The position numbers and the translations under genes were made by a program. From Streptomyces sp. NRRL F-6131 (lineage in GTDB: Bacteria; Actinomycetota; Actinomycetes; Streptomycetales; Streptomycetaceae): DNA of 64,000 nt. The notes under the pieces are model-generated. The model was not told where the DNA came from and ran no database searches. It saw only the letters and a list, made by a program, of their open reading frames with translations. Positions 1-9,276 of the stretch are shown one piece after another. Within the stretch, counting starts at the first letter, position 1. Each line of letters starts with the position of its first letter. Where the stretch lies: contig JOHN01000053.1 in assembly GCA_000719695.1 (NCBI GenBank), positions 1-64,000 on the forward strand. The letters are read 5' to 3'.

Positions 1-33
1 CACCCGGCCCACTCCCTGCCGACCGACGCCTGA
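1..33 (+). CDS. possible 3' end of an upstream gene
   Basis: The window opens with a frame reading HPAHSLPTDA and then TGA at 31-33, which could be the last ten residues of a gene cut by the window edge. Ten codons are too few to assign a family, and the only support is that the following 150 bases hold no gene. The stretch 34-186 is C-rich; I see no convincing promoter in it. Confidence 0.25.
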   Translation, partial: HPAHSLPTDA

Positions 34-186
34 GCCGTCCCGCGCCCCGCCCCCGACCCCGCCCGACCCCGTCGAGCCCTCACCAACCCCCGCCCGGTCC
101 CACCGACTTGGGCGTCCTGGCCCACCTGTTCCGGGTGGCCGGTATGGTGAGGGCCCGTCGAACGGATCTCCAGAGGGGTGGGGCCG

Positions 187-636
187 GTGACCGAAACGGT
201 GACGATCGATCTCGGGGACGGCACGACCGTCCGGGCCGAGGTCGTCGGCGAAGTGAACTTCCAGCAGCCGGAAGGGCCTTCGGACGTCTGGGCGGACTCC
301 GGCGACGCCGGGTTCGGCACGGGCCGGCGGGCGGCCGCGCAGCTGGGGTCGGCCGTCGCGCTCACCCTGGACCAGGTGCGCAGCACCGTACAGGGCGTGG
401 GCCGTTGGGCGGCCGAGACCATCGCGCGCGGGGAGGCGGGCTCCCCCGACTCCTTCGAGGTCGAGTTCGGGCTCAAGCTGGCGGTGAAGTCGGGCCAGTT
501 GCTCGGGGTGATCGCCGAGGCCGGCAGTGAGGCCGGGCTGACCGTCCGGCTCTCCTGGGACCTCGCCGAGCGCCGCCGTCAGCAGGCGGCGGCCCGGGGT
601 GGTGCCCCGGACTCCGGAGGGGCCGACGCCGAGTGA
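187..636 (+). CDS. trypsin-co-occurring domain (Trypco1/CU044_2847-like) protein
   Basis: This 149-residue protein matches the small family found beside trypsin-like proteases in actinobacterial conflict operons. It has an N-terminal beta strand set (TETVTIDLGDGTTVRAEV), then DQVRSTVQGVGRWA and the signature VEFGLKLAVKSGQL followed by a final strand LTVRLSW. There is no signal peptide or membrane segment, so it should be cytosolic. I chose GTG at 187 because AGAGGGG ends eight bases upstream; the in-frame GTG at 178 sits on that ribosome site. The stop overlaps the start of the protease gene (GTGA), implying translational coupling. Its role is unknown; association with the protease is inferred from family context. 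Confidence 0.8.
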   Translation: MTETVTIDLGDGTTVRAEVVGEVNFQQPEGPSDVWADSGDAGFGTGRRAAAQLGSAVALTLDQVRSTVQGVGRWAAETIARGEAGSPDSFEVEFGLKLAVKSGQLLGVIAEAGSEAGLTVRLSWDLAERRRQQAAARGGAPDSGGADAE

Positions 637-1679
637 CCGCAGCCGTCCGGCCCGGCCTCGCCGCCTCCGCGGCGCTGCGCCGCTGCACCGTCACGATCAC
701 CGTCGCCGGGGACTTCCGCGGCAGCGGGTTCCTGGTCGCGCCCGGTCTCGCCGTCACCGCCGCGCACGTCCTCGCCGGGGCGCTGGCCCAGGACCCGGCG
801 GTTCCGGTCGCGGTCCGGCACGAGGACCACGACCACCCCGTCCCGGCCGGCCTGGTCCGGCTGGCGCCGGCGACCGGCGACGGCGGTCGGCTGCACCCCT
901 TCCCCGACCTGGCCCTGCTCGCCGTCCCCGACTGGACCGGCCACCCGGTGGCCCGGCTCGCGGACACCGAGGCCGAGCCGGACGCCGTCCTCACGGCCCT
1001 CGGGCACTCCACCCACACCCCCGGTTCCGGTGCCCGGCCCGACACCCTCGCCCTGCGGGTCGTCGGCGTCGCCGGGGACTTCGTCGGTGTGCGCGGGGAC
1101 GGCATCCGCGACGGGCACAGCGGCAGCATGCTGGTCGACGCGGACGGCCTGGTGCGGGGCGTGCTCAAGGGGAGCCGCTCCTACCAGCGGGACGAGGGCG
1201 GCTGGTTCACCCCGGTCGGCGCGCTGAGGGAGCTGCTCGGTACGGCGGGGATCGACCTGACCGGAGTGGGCGGACCGCCCGGACCGGCGCCCGAGCCGCC
1301 GACCGACGCCGAGCTGGTGACCGCCCTGATCGCCTTCGACCTGCTGCGCCGCGCCGAAGGCCGCCACGACCTGCTCGACACCATGGGCCGTCACCTCGCA
1401 CTGCGGCACTCCTTCGAGGCCGAGGAGCGCTCGGAGCGCCGCGCGCACCTGCACCGGATCGTCCGGGCCTGCCGCAGCTTCCGCGACGGCCGGGCGGCGC
1501 TCCGGGCGCTGTACACCGCGCTGGCCGAGCTCGCCCCGGACGACGGTGCGCTCGACGCGCTCGGGGCCGCGGTCGGACGCGCGGTCGGCAGTCCGGTCGG
1601 CAGTCCGGTCGGCGCGGTGGCCGAAGGCGCGACCGGGCGCCCGGCCGGAGGCGCGAACGGCGAGCGGGAGAACGGGTAA
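633..1679 (+). CDS. trypsin-like serine protease with C-terminal effector-associated domain
   Basis: This 348-residue protein carries an S1-type protease domain at about residues 15-195. The catalytic triad is visible: His45 in VTAAHV, Asp92 in DLALLAV and Ser163 in GHSGSM, which takes the place of the usual GDSGG. No signal peptide is seen, so the protease is probably intracellular, as expected for a regulated effector. Residues about 213-310 form an all-helical domain (RHDLLDTMGR, then FRDGRAAL and LAPDDGA) that closely resembles residues 25-115 of the next gene product and fits an effector-associated domain used for homotypic docking. The tail (1570-1650) is a Gly/Ala repeat-like linker. 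In the family such proteases are predicted effectors of VMAP systems. Confidence 0.85.
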   Translation: MTAAVRPGLAASAALRRCTVTITVAGDFRGSGFLVAPGLAVTAAHVLAGALAQDPAVPVAVRHEDHDHPVPAGLVRLAPATGDGGRLHPFPDLALLAVPDWTGHPVARLADTEAEPDAVLTALGHSTHTPGSGARPDTLALRVVGVAGDFVGVRGDGIRDGHSGSMLVDADGLVRGVLKGSRSYQRDEGGWFTPVGALRELLGTAGIDLTGVGGPPGPAPEPPTDAELVTALIAFDLLRRAEGRHDLLDTMGRHLALRHSFEAEERSERRAHLHRIVRACRSFRDGRAALRALYTALAELAPDDGALDALGAAVGRAVGSPVGSPVGAVAEGATGRPAGGANGERENG

Positions 1680-1683
1680 CCGG

Positions 1684-3213
1684 ATGTACCCGAGACCGCC
1701 CGGGCCGCCCGGACCGCCCGTGCCGCCCGCCGCCGCCCCGGGGCCGTGGCCGGAGGAGGCGGAGGACGTGCTCACCGACGTCCTCCTCGGTTTCCGGGGG
1801 ATGTTCCGCCTCACCTTCCGCCAGGACGTCCTGGAGACCATGGGCCGCTCGGCCAGGGCCCGCGGCATCCAGGCGGACGTCCGCGAGGACGACACCCCGC
1901 GCCCGCACGTCCGGGAACTGCTCCGGGCGATCCGCGCCTTCCGTGACCCGTGGGGCGCCCTGGACTCCCTCGCCGACGCGCTGAAGGACCTGGCGCCGGA
2001 CGACGGCGCGCGGGCGTGGCTGGAGCTCACCCGGCAGGTCCTGGACCGTGGTACGGAGCTGCCCGTCGGCGAACTGCTGGCGGTGATCGGCGAGTTGCAC
2101 GAGATCCCGGCACCCGCCAAACCGGCCCGCCACCTGCCGCGAAACACCCGCGGGCTGCGGAACCGGGCCGTCGAGGAGGAGACCCTGCCGGTGCTCCTGC
2201 AGCTCCTCGTCGACCGGCGCGACGGCGACCCGCTCGGACCGCTGCTGGCGTTCCTCGGCGCGCTCGGCGGCGATCCCGAGGTCGCGCGGCACCACGACCT
2301 CCCGGCCCTGCGGCGACTCCTCGCCACCCACGCCGACCGCGCGCCGGTGCCCCCGGCGGCCGGCCCGGCGGGCGAACGGCTGATCGTCCAGGTCCGGCTG
2401 GACGAGGAGAGCGCGGCGCACGTCGGCGACTGCCGGTACCGCCTGCACGTCTCCTACTACCGCCAGCCGCTCGCCGGCGGACCGTTCCTGCGGGTCGGCA
2501 GCCACCAGGACACCGCGTCGTTCACCAAGAGCGAGCTGCTCGACTCCGGCAGCACGCGGCTCGGCGCCTGGAAGGAGCTGAAACAGGCGGTCTTCGGCTC
2601 GGCCGGCCCGGTCCGGATCGAGTTCCTGCTACCACGCTCGATCCTCGGGTACGCCGCCGAGCTCTGGTCCACCGGACCCACCGGCCGGCCCCTCGGCCAG
2701 TACCACCCGGTGGTAGTCCGGCAGCTCGAACGGTACACCGAGCCGTTCCTCAACCGCAGTTACTGGCGGGACCGTTGGGAGCACCTGGACACCCGGGGCG
2801 CCGACCCGGCCGAGGTCCTCGACCGGATCGGCTGGCCGTCGCTCGACCCGGCGCACGCCGCCGACCTGCCCGGCTGGTTGGAGGACCGCCCCGAGCTCGC
2901 CTGCCTGGGCCTCGACATCCCGTACGAGCAGCTCGACCCCGAGGTGCAGTACGCGGTGGACAACGCGATGTACATCGACGGCGTGCCCGTCCTGCTCTGG
3001 CGGCGGGTCGCCGGGGGCGCGGGCACGCTCGTCGAGAGCCTGCGCGAGCACCGGCCGACCCGGCTGGCCGAACTGCCCGACACCGTCCACCGGTACCGGC
3101 GGCAGGTCCGCGGCCGGGCCCCGGAACCGGGCCGGACGGTCACCCTGCTCTGGGACGACCCGGACTGCGTGGACCCGGACCAGGACCACCTCTTCCCGGG
3201 GATGGTCGGATGA
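1684..3213 (+). CDS. VMAP protein (EAD and VMAP-C domains) of a ternary conflict system
   Basis: The 509-residue product begins with a Pro-rich segment, then a helical effector-associated domain (about 25-115; RQDVLETMGR, FRDPWGAL, LAPDDGA) matching the protease tail. A middle helical region follows, and then a VMAP-C domain (about 230-509) with IEFLLPRSILGYAAELW, GQYHPVVVRQLERY, the WRDRWEHL segment and the C-terminal LLWDDPDC...FPGMVG. VMAP proteins are thought to link the MoxR/vWA chaperone pair to effectors through the EAD. It lies four bases after the protease stop. The start ATG at 1684 has a poor Shine-Dalgarno site and probably relies on coupling. Function is inferred from family knowledge. 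Confidence 0.85.
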   Translation: MYPRPPGPPGPPVPPAAAPGPWPEEAEDVLTDVLLGFRGMFRLTFRQDVLETMGRSARARGIQADVREDDTPRPHVRELLRAIRAFRDPWGALDSLADALKDLAPDDGARAWLELTRQVLDRGTELPVGELLAVIGELHEIPAPAKPARHLPRNTRGLRNRAVEEETLPVLLQLLVDRRDGDPLGPLLAFLGALGGDPEVARHHDLPALRRLLATHADRAPVPPAAGPAGERLIVQVRLDEESAAHVGDCRYRLHVSYYRQPLAGGPFLRVGSHQDTASFTKSELLDSGSTRLGAWKELKQAVFGSAGPVRIEFLLPRSILGYAAELWSTGPTGRPLGQYHPVVVRQLERYTEPFLNRSYWRDRWEHLDTRGADPAEVLDRIGWPSLDPAHAADLPGWLEDRPELACLGLDIPYEQLDPEVQYAVDNAMYIDGVPVLLWRRVAGGAGTLVESLREHRPTRLAELPDTVHRYRRQVRGRAPEPGRTVTLLWDDPDCVDPDQDHLFPGMVG

Positions 3214-3342
3214 CCGCGCAGCCCGGCACGACCCGCCCCCGCACGGCCCGCCCCCGCACGACCCGTCCCCGCACCACCGACCCCGCACCACCGACCCCGC
3301 ACCGCGAACCCCACGACGACGAGCGGCGATTCAGGAGCGCGC

Positions 3343-4518
3343 ATGACCGAGGACTGGTGGATCTACCGGGGCACCGGCGTCCCGCACGACGGGATCGCCG
3401 GCCTCCCCGCGGCGCCCGCCTGGCGCGCCTTCGGCGACCCCGACGACGATCCCGCGCAGCTGCCGCCACCGCCTCCGGAGGCCACCACGGCCGGTTCGAC
3501 CGCCCGCCGGCTCGGCCGGGTCCGGCAGGCCGCGGCCTACCAGGCGGACGAACGGGAGGTGCGGCTGGTGAACCTCGCCCTGCACCTGCGCCGCCCGCTG
3601 CTGATCACCGGCAAGCCCGGCGTCGGCAAGTCCACCCTCGCCTACGCCGTCGCCCACGAGCTGCGCCTGGGCCCGGTGCTGCGCTGGGCGATCAGCAGCC
3701 GCTCCTCGCTGCGCGACGGGCAGTACAGCTACGACGCGATCGGGCGGCTGCACGAGGCCGGACTCTCGCGGGAGGACGACCGGCGGGCCGACTCGGCCCG
3801 GGTCCCCTGGCGGGACCCGACCCCGACCCCGACTCCGGTCCCGCCTCCGCCTCCGCCGCCGCTGCCGGACCGGACCCCGTGGGACCCGCGGCACGGGGCC
3901 CACCCGGAACGGACTGCACCGGACCGGCCCGGCTCCCCGGGCATCGGACGGTTCCTGCGGTTGGGCCCGCTCGGCACGGCGCTGCTGCCCTGGCGGACGC
4001 CGCGCGTGCTGCTGATAGACGAGATCGACAAGAGCGACATCGACCTGCCCAACGACCTGCTGAACGTCTTCGAGGAGGGCGAGTTCGAGATCCCCGAGCT
4101 GCTCCGCCTCGGCCCCGGCCCCCAGGAGGTCGGCACCGCCGACCACGGCCGGACGGCGGTGGTGCGGGGCGGTGTGGTGCGCTGCGCGCAGTTCCCGCTG
4201 GTCGTGCTCACCAGCAACGGCGAACGGGACTTCCCGAGCGCCCTGCTGCGGCGCTGCGTCCGGCTGGAGATCCAGCCGCCGAACGAGGAACGGCTCGCCG
4301 CGATGGTCGCCGCGCACCTGGGCGAACAGGCGGCCACCTCCGAGGCGACCACCGAGCTGATCACCGAGTTCCTCCGCCGCCAGCGGGAGGAGGGCGCGGA
4401 GCTGGCCAACGACCAGCTGCTCAACGCCCTGCTGATGGCCGGACGCGGGCTCTGGACCGGCGGGCGGGGGCACGACGTCCTGGGCGACGTCCTGCTCCGC
4501 CCGCTCAACGAGGGCTGA
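3343..4518 (+). CDS. MoxR-family AAA+ ATPase
   Basis: This 391-residue AAA+ ATPase has Walker A GKPGVGKST at residues 90-98, Walker B VLLIDEID at about 221-228, and a sensor 1 region VVLTSNGERDFPSALLRRC. A Pro-rich insertion lies between Walker A and B (about 160-200, TPTPTPVPPPPPPPLPD). MoxR ATPases pair with vWA-domain proteins as chaperones; the next gene encodes a vWA-like protein, giving the expected pair. The 129 bases before it contain short imperfect repeats of CCCGCACGACC and no gene. The start ATG is supported by continuity of the conserved N-terminus (EDWWIYRGTGVP), which is typical of conflict-system MoxR proteins. Confidence 0.9.
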   Translation: MTEDWWIYRGTGVPHDGIAGLPAAPAWRAFGDPDDDPAQLPPPPPEATTAGSTARRLGRVRQAAAYQADEREVRLVNLALHLRRPLLITGKPGVGKSTLAYAVAHELRLGPVLRWAISSRSSLRDGQYSYDAIGRLHEAGLSREDDRRADSARVPWRDPTPTPTPVPPPPPPPLPDRTPWDPRHGAHPERTAPDRPGSPGIGRFLRLGPLGTALLPWRTPRVLLIDEIDKSDIDLPNDLLNVFEEGEFEIPELLRLGPGPQEVGTADHGRTAVVRGGVVRCAQFPLVVLTSNGERDFPSALLRRCVRLEIQPPNEERLAAMVAAHLGEQAATSEATTELITEFLRRQREEGAELANDQLLNALLMAGRGLWTGGRGHDVLGDVLLRPLNEG

Positions 4519-4524
4519 GCGGAC

Positions 4525-7500
4525 GTGGGGCCGGCGTCGCCGTCGCCACGGTCGCCGGACGGGCCGCCGGACGGGCTGACGGGCGAGCCGCCGGACGGGC
4601 CGCCGGACGGGCTGACGGAGGCGCTCGCCGACCTGCTCGACCTCACGGACGGCGGACCGCTGCCGCACGAGGTCGCGGACGTCCTCTGGATCGCCGAGCT
4701 GGCCGGACTGCTGGCACCCCCGCCCCCGGTCGAGCAGCCCCGCAGCGCCGAGCCGCCGACCACGCGTGACCGACCGACGCCCGCGCCCCAGGCCGGACCC
4801 CCTCGGCGTCCGTCACCCCGGCCCGCCGTCCGGCCGCCGGCGCCCCGCCCTGCGGACGGCGCCGCACCGGCACCGCCGTCCCCTCCGCCGACCACCCGCC
4901 GCCCCGGCCCGAACCCCGCCGCCCCGCCACCGGCCGGGCGGCCGTCCGCCGCCCCCCGGGCCGCGCTGCACCCCCGCCCCGGCCCCGCCGGGCCGGACGG
5001 CCGGGACCGGCCCGGCGGCCACGCCGTCCAGGTCGCCCAGCCCGCCGCGCTGACCGGCGGACTCGCCCTGGCACGGGCCCTGCGCCCGCTGCGCCGCCCG
5101 GTCGACGCCCCCGGGCGGGCCACCCTCGACGAGGACGCGACCGCCGAGGCCACCGCCGAGACCGGCATCCTGCTCCCCGCCTGGCGCCCCGCCCAGCGGC
5201 CCCGCTTCTCGGTCGACCTGCTGGTGGACACCGGGGCCACCATGGCCGTCTGGCACCGGCTCGCCGGAGAACTGAGCACCCTGCTGGAGCGGCACGGCGC
5301 GTTCGCCGACGTGCGCTGCTGGGCGCTGGACACCGACGGGCCGGTTCCGGCCCTCGCACCGTTCCACCGGCGCCGACCCGGCGCGCGGGCGGTGACCAGG
5401 AGCGGCTGGTCCGTCCCGCTCAAGGACCCCACCGGCCGGCGGATCCTGCTCGTCCTCACCGACGGTGTCGGCCCGGCCTGGTACGGGGACGAGCTGCCGG
5501 ACTTCCTCGCCGCCGTCACCACCGAGCGGCCGACGGCGGCGCTCCAGGTGCTGCCCCGGCGGCTGTGGCACCGGACGGCGCTGCGCACCGCCGCCGTGGA
5601 GGCCCGCGTCTCCGTCGCGGGCCGCCCGCTCCCGGCCTTCCGCTCGGACGCCGCCCTGCCCGGCGTCCCGCGCGGCGCCCGGGGCGCCGACCTGCGGGAG
5701 GGCGTCCGCTGGCTGCCCGTGCTGGAGGTCGACGCCGACTGGGTCACCCCCTGGGCCGACCTCACCGCCGGCCGTACCTCCGGATGGACGCCGATGCTCG
5801 CCGCCCCGATCGGGGGCCTGCCCGAGGACCTGCCGCGTCCGCGGCGCCCGACCGGCCCCGCCGGGGACCCGGCCACGCCCGCCGAGCGCGTCGACCGGTT
5901 CCGGGCCGGCAGCTCGCCCACCGCGTACCGGCTGGCCTGCCACCTGGCGGCGGCGCCGCTCAGCCTGCCGGTGATGCGGCTGGTCCAGCGGGCCACCGTG
6001 CCGGAGTCCGGGCAGACCGACCTGGCCGAGCTGTTCGTCTCCGGGCTGATCGAGCCCCGGGGCGGGGCGGCCGCCGACCCGGACGAGCAGGTCTACGACT
6101 TCCGGGACGGCGTCCGGGACGAGCTGCTCGCCGAGCTGACCCGCACCGAGTCCGTCCACGTGCTGGAGCACGTGCTGGCCCGGGTGTCCGGCCGGGTCGC
6201 CGCGACCTTCGGCGGCACGCTCGACTTCCGCGCGGTGGCGAGGGTGGGCGCGGCCGACGGCGGCACCGTCCGGCTGTCGGCGCAGAGCCTGCCGTTCGCC
6301 GAGGTCGCGCTGGCGGTCCTGGCGGGGGCGGGCGGCCAGCACGCCGGGCTGGTGGCGCGGCTGGCCGACGCGGTGGCCCGGACGGCGGGCGGAACACCCG
6401 TTCCGCCGCCGCCCGTCCGGCGGGAGCTGCTGAACCCCGTCCGCCCGGTCCTGAGCCCGCCGGAGCCGGTCCGGATGATCGGGCGGCGGCGCGAACTCGC
6501 CGCCCTCGCGGCGGCGTTCGCCCCCGACCGGGTGTCCGCCGCGCCGGAGCGGCCCGCCCTCGCGGTCGTCGTCGGCGAGACCGGCACGGGCCGGCGCCGG
6601 CTGATCCAGGAGTACGCCCGGGCGTACGGGGACCGCCACGCCTTCGTCCACTGGATCGACGCGCGCCGTCCCGACTCCTTGGAGGAGGGACTCGGGAAGC
6701 TCAGGGCGGCCCTCGCCGGCTCCGGCGAGTCCCTCGACTCCTCCGCCGCCCTGTGGGCACGGCTGGCACGCCACCGTGACTGGCTCCTCGTCCTCGACGG
6801 CGTCCCGAGGAACGCCTGGAACGGCGATCCCCGGTTCCCGCTCCCCTTCCCCCCGCACGGCCGGGGTTGTCTGCTCGTCACGACGGACACCGTCGGCAGC
6901 TGGGCCGACCCGGCCGCCACGGTCATCACACTCGGGGCGCTGCGCACCGACGAGGTGCTCGACGAACTGCGCGCCCGGCTGAGCCCGGCGTACGACCCCG
7001 ACGACGAGGACCTGGAGGCGGCCCTGCGACGGCTGGCGGAGCGACTGCCGCGACGGCCGGACCTGCTCGCCCTCGTGGACCTCGAGGTGTCCCTGTTCAT
7101 CGCCCTGGACCGGGACCGGTCGACGACGGCCCGTCCCCCCGGTTCCACCGAATCCCCGTCCCCGTCCCCGTCCCCGGACCTGGCGGTCGAGGGCAGCCAG
7201 GTGGTGCCCGGACCGCCGCACCGCATTCCGGCCCCGCTCTCCGGTCTCCCCCTGCCGTCCCTCACGTTCACCGGCTCGGAGGAGCGACTCGCCGCCCTCC
7301 TCACCTTCCTCGCGCCCGCCCCACCCGGACGGACCGGCGGGCGGACCGCCCTGGTCACCGGTCTCCCCGGCGTCGGAAAGTCCGAACTGGTCCTCCAGGC
7401 CGCCGCTACGGCCGTGGACCGGGGATGGTTCCCCACCGGGGTGCTCCACCTCGACCTGGCGACGGACATCGGCACGCCCGCGCAGGCGCTGGGGGCGCTG

Positions 7501-9234
7501 CTGCGCGATCTCGGTGTCCCGGCCGAGCTGGTTCCGGCCGACCCTCGCGACCGGGCCGCCCTCTACTGGGCCGCCCTCGGCGGGCTCACCGAGCGGAGCG
7601 GCCCGGTTCTGCTGGTTCTCGACAACGCGCCGGCGGGGGCGGACCTCGGTCCGCTCCTGCCGGCCCACGTTCCGGTCGTCGCGATGGTCAGCTCCCGGTA
7701 CTCCCTGCCGATCGACGCCACCCCGTACCAGCTGGGCACACTCACCCGGGAGGAGTCCGTCCGCTTCCTCCAGGAACACCTCGAAGCGGCCCGGCACCTC
7801 GACCGCCGCGTCCCCGACGCCCCCCAGCAGGCGCTGGCCCTCGCCGAACTGTGCGGCGGGCTCCCGCTCGCGCTGGCCATCTGCGCCGCCCGGCTGGCCG
7901 AGCATCCGCACCGCTCGCTGGCCTCCATGGTCCAGGAGCTGAGCGACCCCACCTTCCGGCTCGCCGGCCTCAGCCACGGCGAACGGAGCCTCCGGGTCGC
8001 CTTCACCGACTCGTACGTGCAACTGACCAGCAACGAGGCCCGGTTGCTCCGGCTGCTCTCCGTGTACCCGCACCCCGAGGTGTCCACCCACGTCGCCGCG
8101 GGCCTGGCGGGCCTGGCGGACCCGGTCGCGGAGCAGCTCATGGCGGAGCTGGCCCGCGCCGGCCTCGTCGAGGCCACCCCGCCTGCGGGTCACTGGTACT
8201 TCCACCCGCTGATCAGGCTCTACGCCGTCAGCCGGGGCGAGGCGATCGCCGATGTCGACGACCGCGCGGGCGCGCTCACGCGCCTGCTGAAGCGCTACCG
8301 CTCGATGACGGAGTCCGCGGTCGACCCCCGCGGCGGGCCCGGCGTTCGCTTCCGCGATCCGGAGCGGGCCCGCGCCTGGCTGGAGGCGGAACAGTCGATC
8401 ATGGTCGCGCTGATCGCCCACGCGGCCCAGCACGGCGACCCCACCGCCACCGTCCTGCTCGCCGGCTCCCTGGCGCAGCCCCTCATTCGCGACCGCCAGT
8501 ACACCGCCCTGACCACCGTGGCCGAGGGCGTGCGCACCGTCGACCGCCGGCGGGGCAACCGGGAGGGCGCGGAGTGGCTCCTGCGCGCCGTCGTCGAAGC
8601 GCTGGACCATGACCCGCGGATCAAGGCCGACCAGGGTCCCGCGCTCGACCGGGTGTTCCGGGTCCTCAGCGGGGCACCGCCGGAGGACGACCTGCGCCTG
8701 GCCGTTCAGGTCGCGAACAGCAGCGAGACGGGAGCGCTCCGGCAACTCCTCGCCGACCTGCTGCACGGCTCCCCCGTCGAGGGGAGGCTGCTCGACGCGC
8801 CGCTCGGGTTCGGCGCCGAGCTGTTGCTCACCGTCCCCGCCGCCGCCGATCCCCTTGCCACCGCCGGAGCCGTCATCCTGGATCTGTGGGACCGGATCAA
8901 ACGGCTCGGCCCCACTGCCCGGCCACGCACACAGGTCGGCGTGGCCGTGCTGCTCGGCCCAGTGCCCGTGCGCCTGCCCGGCGCGGTCCGGCTGAGAGAG
9001 CGGCTCGTGGAACAGCCCCAACGCGCTCCGGTTGCGGCAGTCGTCGTCTCCCGGGCGGTGTTCGACCTGCTCACCGAACGCTTCGGCGGGGACATGACCA
9101 CCAGCTTCGACCTGCTGCTCCCCGCCGGAGCCAGGCCACCCCGGGAGGACGAGGCCTACCTCTACCGGGGCGACCCGCAGCTGCTGGGCCTGATCCTCTC
9201 CCAGCCCTCGGCGGGCCGGATCATCGAGTCCTGA
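4525..9234 (+). CDS. SAV_2336-type vWA-like/tandem NTPase protein
   Basis: A 1569-residue multidomain protein starting with GTG six bases after the MoxR stop. Residues 1-190 are Pro-rich and disordered. About 190-560 is the SAV_2336 N-terminal, vWA-like domain (SVDLLVDTGATMAVW, then RILLVLTDGVGPAW), which would partner MoxR. A first P-loop domain follows, with a degenerate Walker A GETGTGRRR (684-692; Lys and Ser/Thr both Arg). A second, intact STAND/NB-ARC-like NTPase has Walker A GLPGVGKSE (946-954) and Walker B VLLVLDN (about 1028), with the GLPLAL motif near 1120. The C-terminus (about 1450-1560) may be a cyclase-like fold, but that is weak. It probably acts as sensor and switch of the conflict system. 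Confidence 0.85.
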   Translation: MGPASPSPRSPDGPPDGLTGEPPDGPPDGLTEALADLLDLTDGGPLPHEVADVLWIAELAGLLAPPPPVEQPRSAEPPTTRDRPTPAPQAGPPRRPSPRPAVRPPAPRPADGAAPAPPSPPPTTRRPGPNPAAPPPAGRPSAAPRAALHPRPGPAGPDGRDRPGGHAVQVAQPAALTGGLALARALRPLRRPVDAPGRATLDEDATAEATAETGILLPAWRPAQRPRFSVDLLVDTGATMAVWHRLAGELSTLLERHGAFADVRCWALDTDGPVPALAPFHRRRPGARAVTRSGWSVPLKDPTGRRILLVLTDGVGPAWYGDELPDFLAAVTTERPTAALQVLPRRLWHRTALRTAAVEARVSVAGRPLPAFRSDAALPGVPRGARGADLREGVRWLPVLEVDADWVTPWADLTAGRTSGWTPMLAAPIGGLPEDLPRPRRPTGPAGDPATPAERVDRFRAGSSPTAYRLACHLAAAPLSLPVMRLVQRATVPESGQTDLAELFVSGLIEPRGGAAADPDEQVYDFRDGVRDELLAELTRTESVHVLEHVLARVSGRVAATFGGTLDFRAVARVGAADGGTVRLSAQSLPFAEVALAVLAGAGGQHAGLVARLADAVARTAGGTPVPPPPVRRELLNPVRPVLSPPEPVRMIGRRRELAALAAAFAPDRVSAAPERPALAVVVGETGTGRRRLIQEYARAYGDRHAFVHWIDARRPDSLEEGLGKLRAALAGSGESLDSSAALWARLARHRDWLLVLDGVPRNAWNGDPRFPLPFPPHGRGCLLVTTDTVGSWADPAATVITLGALRTDEVLDELRARLSPAYDPDDEDLEAALRRLAERLPRRPDLLALVDLEVSLFIALDRDRSTTARPPGSTESPSPSPSPDLAVEGSQVVPGPPHRIPAPLSGLPLPSLTFTGSEERLAALLTFLAPAPPGRTGGRTALVTGLPGVGKSELVLQAAATAVDRGWFPTGVLHLDLATDIGTPAQALGALLRDLGVPAELVPADPRDRAALYWAALGGLTERSGPVLLVLDNAPAGADLGPLLPAHVPVVAMVSSRYSLPIDATPYQLGTLTREESVRFLQEHLEAARHLDRRVPDAPQQALALAELCGGLPLALAICAARLAEHPHRSLASMVQELSDPTFRLAGLSHGERSLRVAFTDSYVQLTSNEARLLRLLSVYPHPEVSTHVAAGLAGLADPVAEQLMAELARAGLVEATPPAGHWYFHPLIRLYAVSRGEAIADVDDRAGALTRLLKRYRSMTESAVDPRGGPGVRFRDPERARAWLEAEQSIMVALIAHAAQHGDPTATVLLAGSLAQPLIRDRQYTALTTVAEGVRTVDRRRGNREGAEWLLRAVVEALDHDPRIKADQGPALDRVFRVLSGAPPEDDLRLAVQVANSSETGALRQLLADLLHGSPVEGRLLDAPLGFGAELLLTVPAAADPLATAGAVILDLWDRIKRLGPTARPRTQVGVAVLLGPVPVRLPGAVRLRERLVEQPQRAPVAAVVVSRAVFDLLTERFGGDMTTSFDLLLPAGARPPREDEAYLYRGDPQLLGLILSQPSAGRIIES

Positions 9235-9264
9235 GCCCGCCCCGCCGACGAGGGTGGGGCGGGC
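9235..9264. terminator. bidirectional hairpin terminator
   Basis: GCCCGCCCC (9235-9243) pairs perfectly with GGGGCGGGC (9256-9264) around a 12-base loop. It sits between the convergent ends of the conflict operon and the NADase gene, so it can serve both. Confidence 0.6.
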
Positions 9265-9276
9265 CCGGTGGAGGTG

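Noticed and set aside
4813..9021. A 1402-codon open frame on the minus strand opposite the NTPase gene
   Set aside because: It mirrors the codon bias of the plus-strand gene, is repetitive in Arg/Gly/Asp, and shows no domain. The plus-strand frame has Walker motifs.
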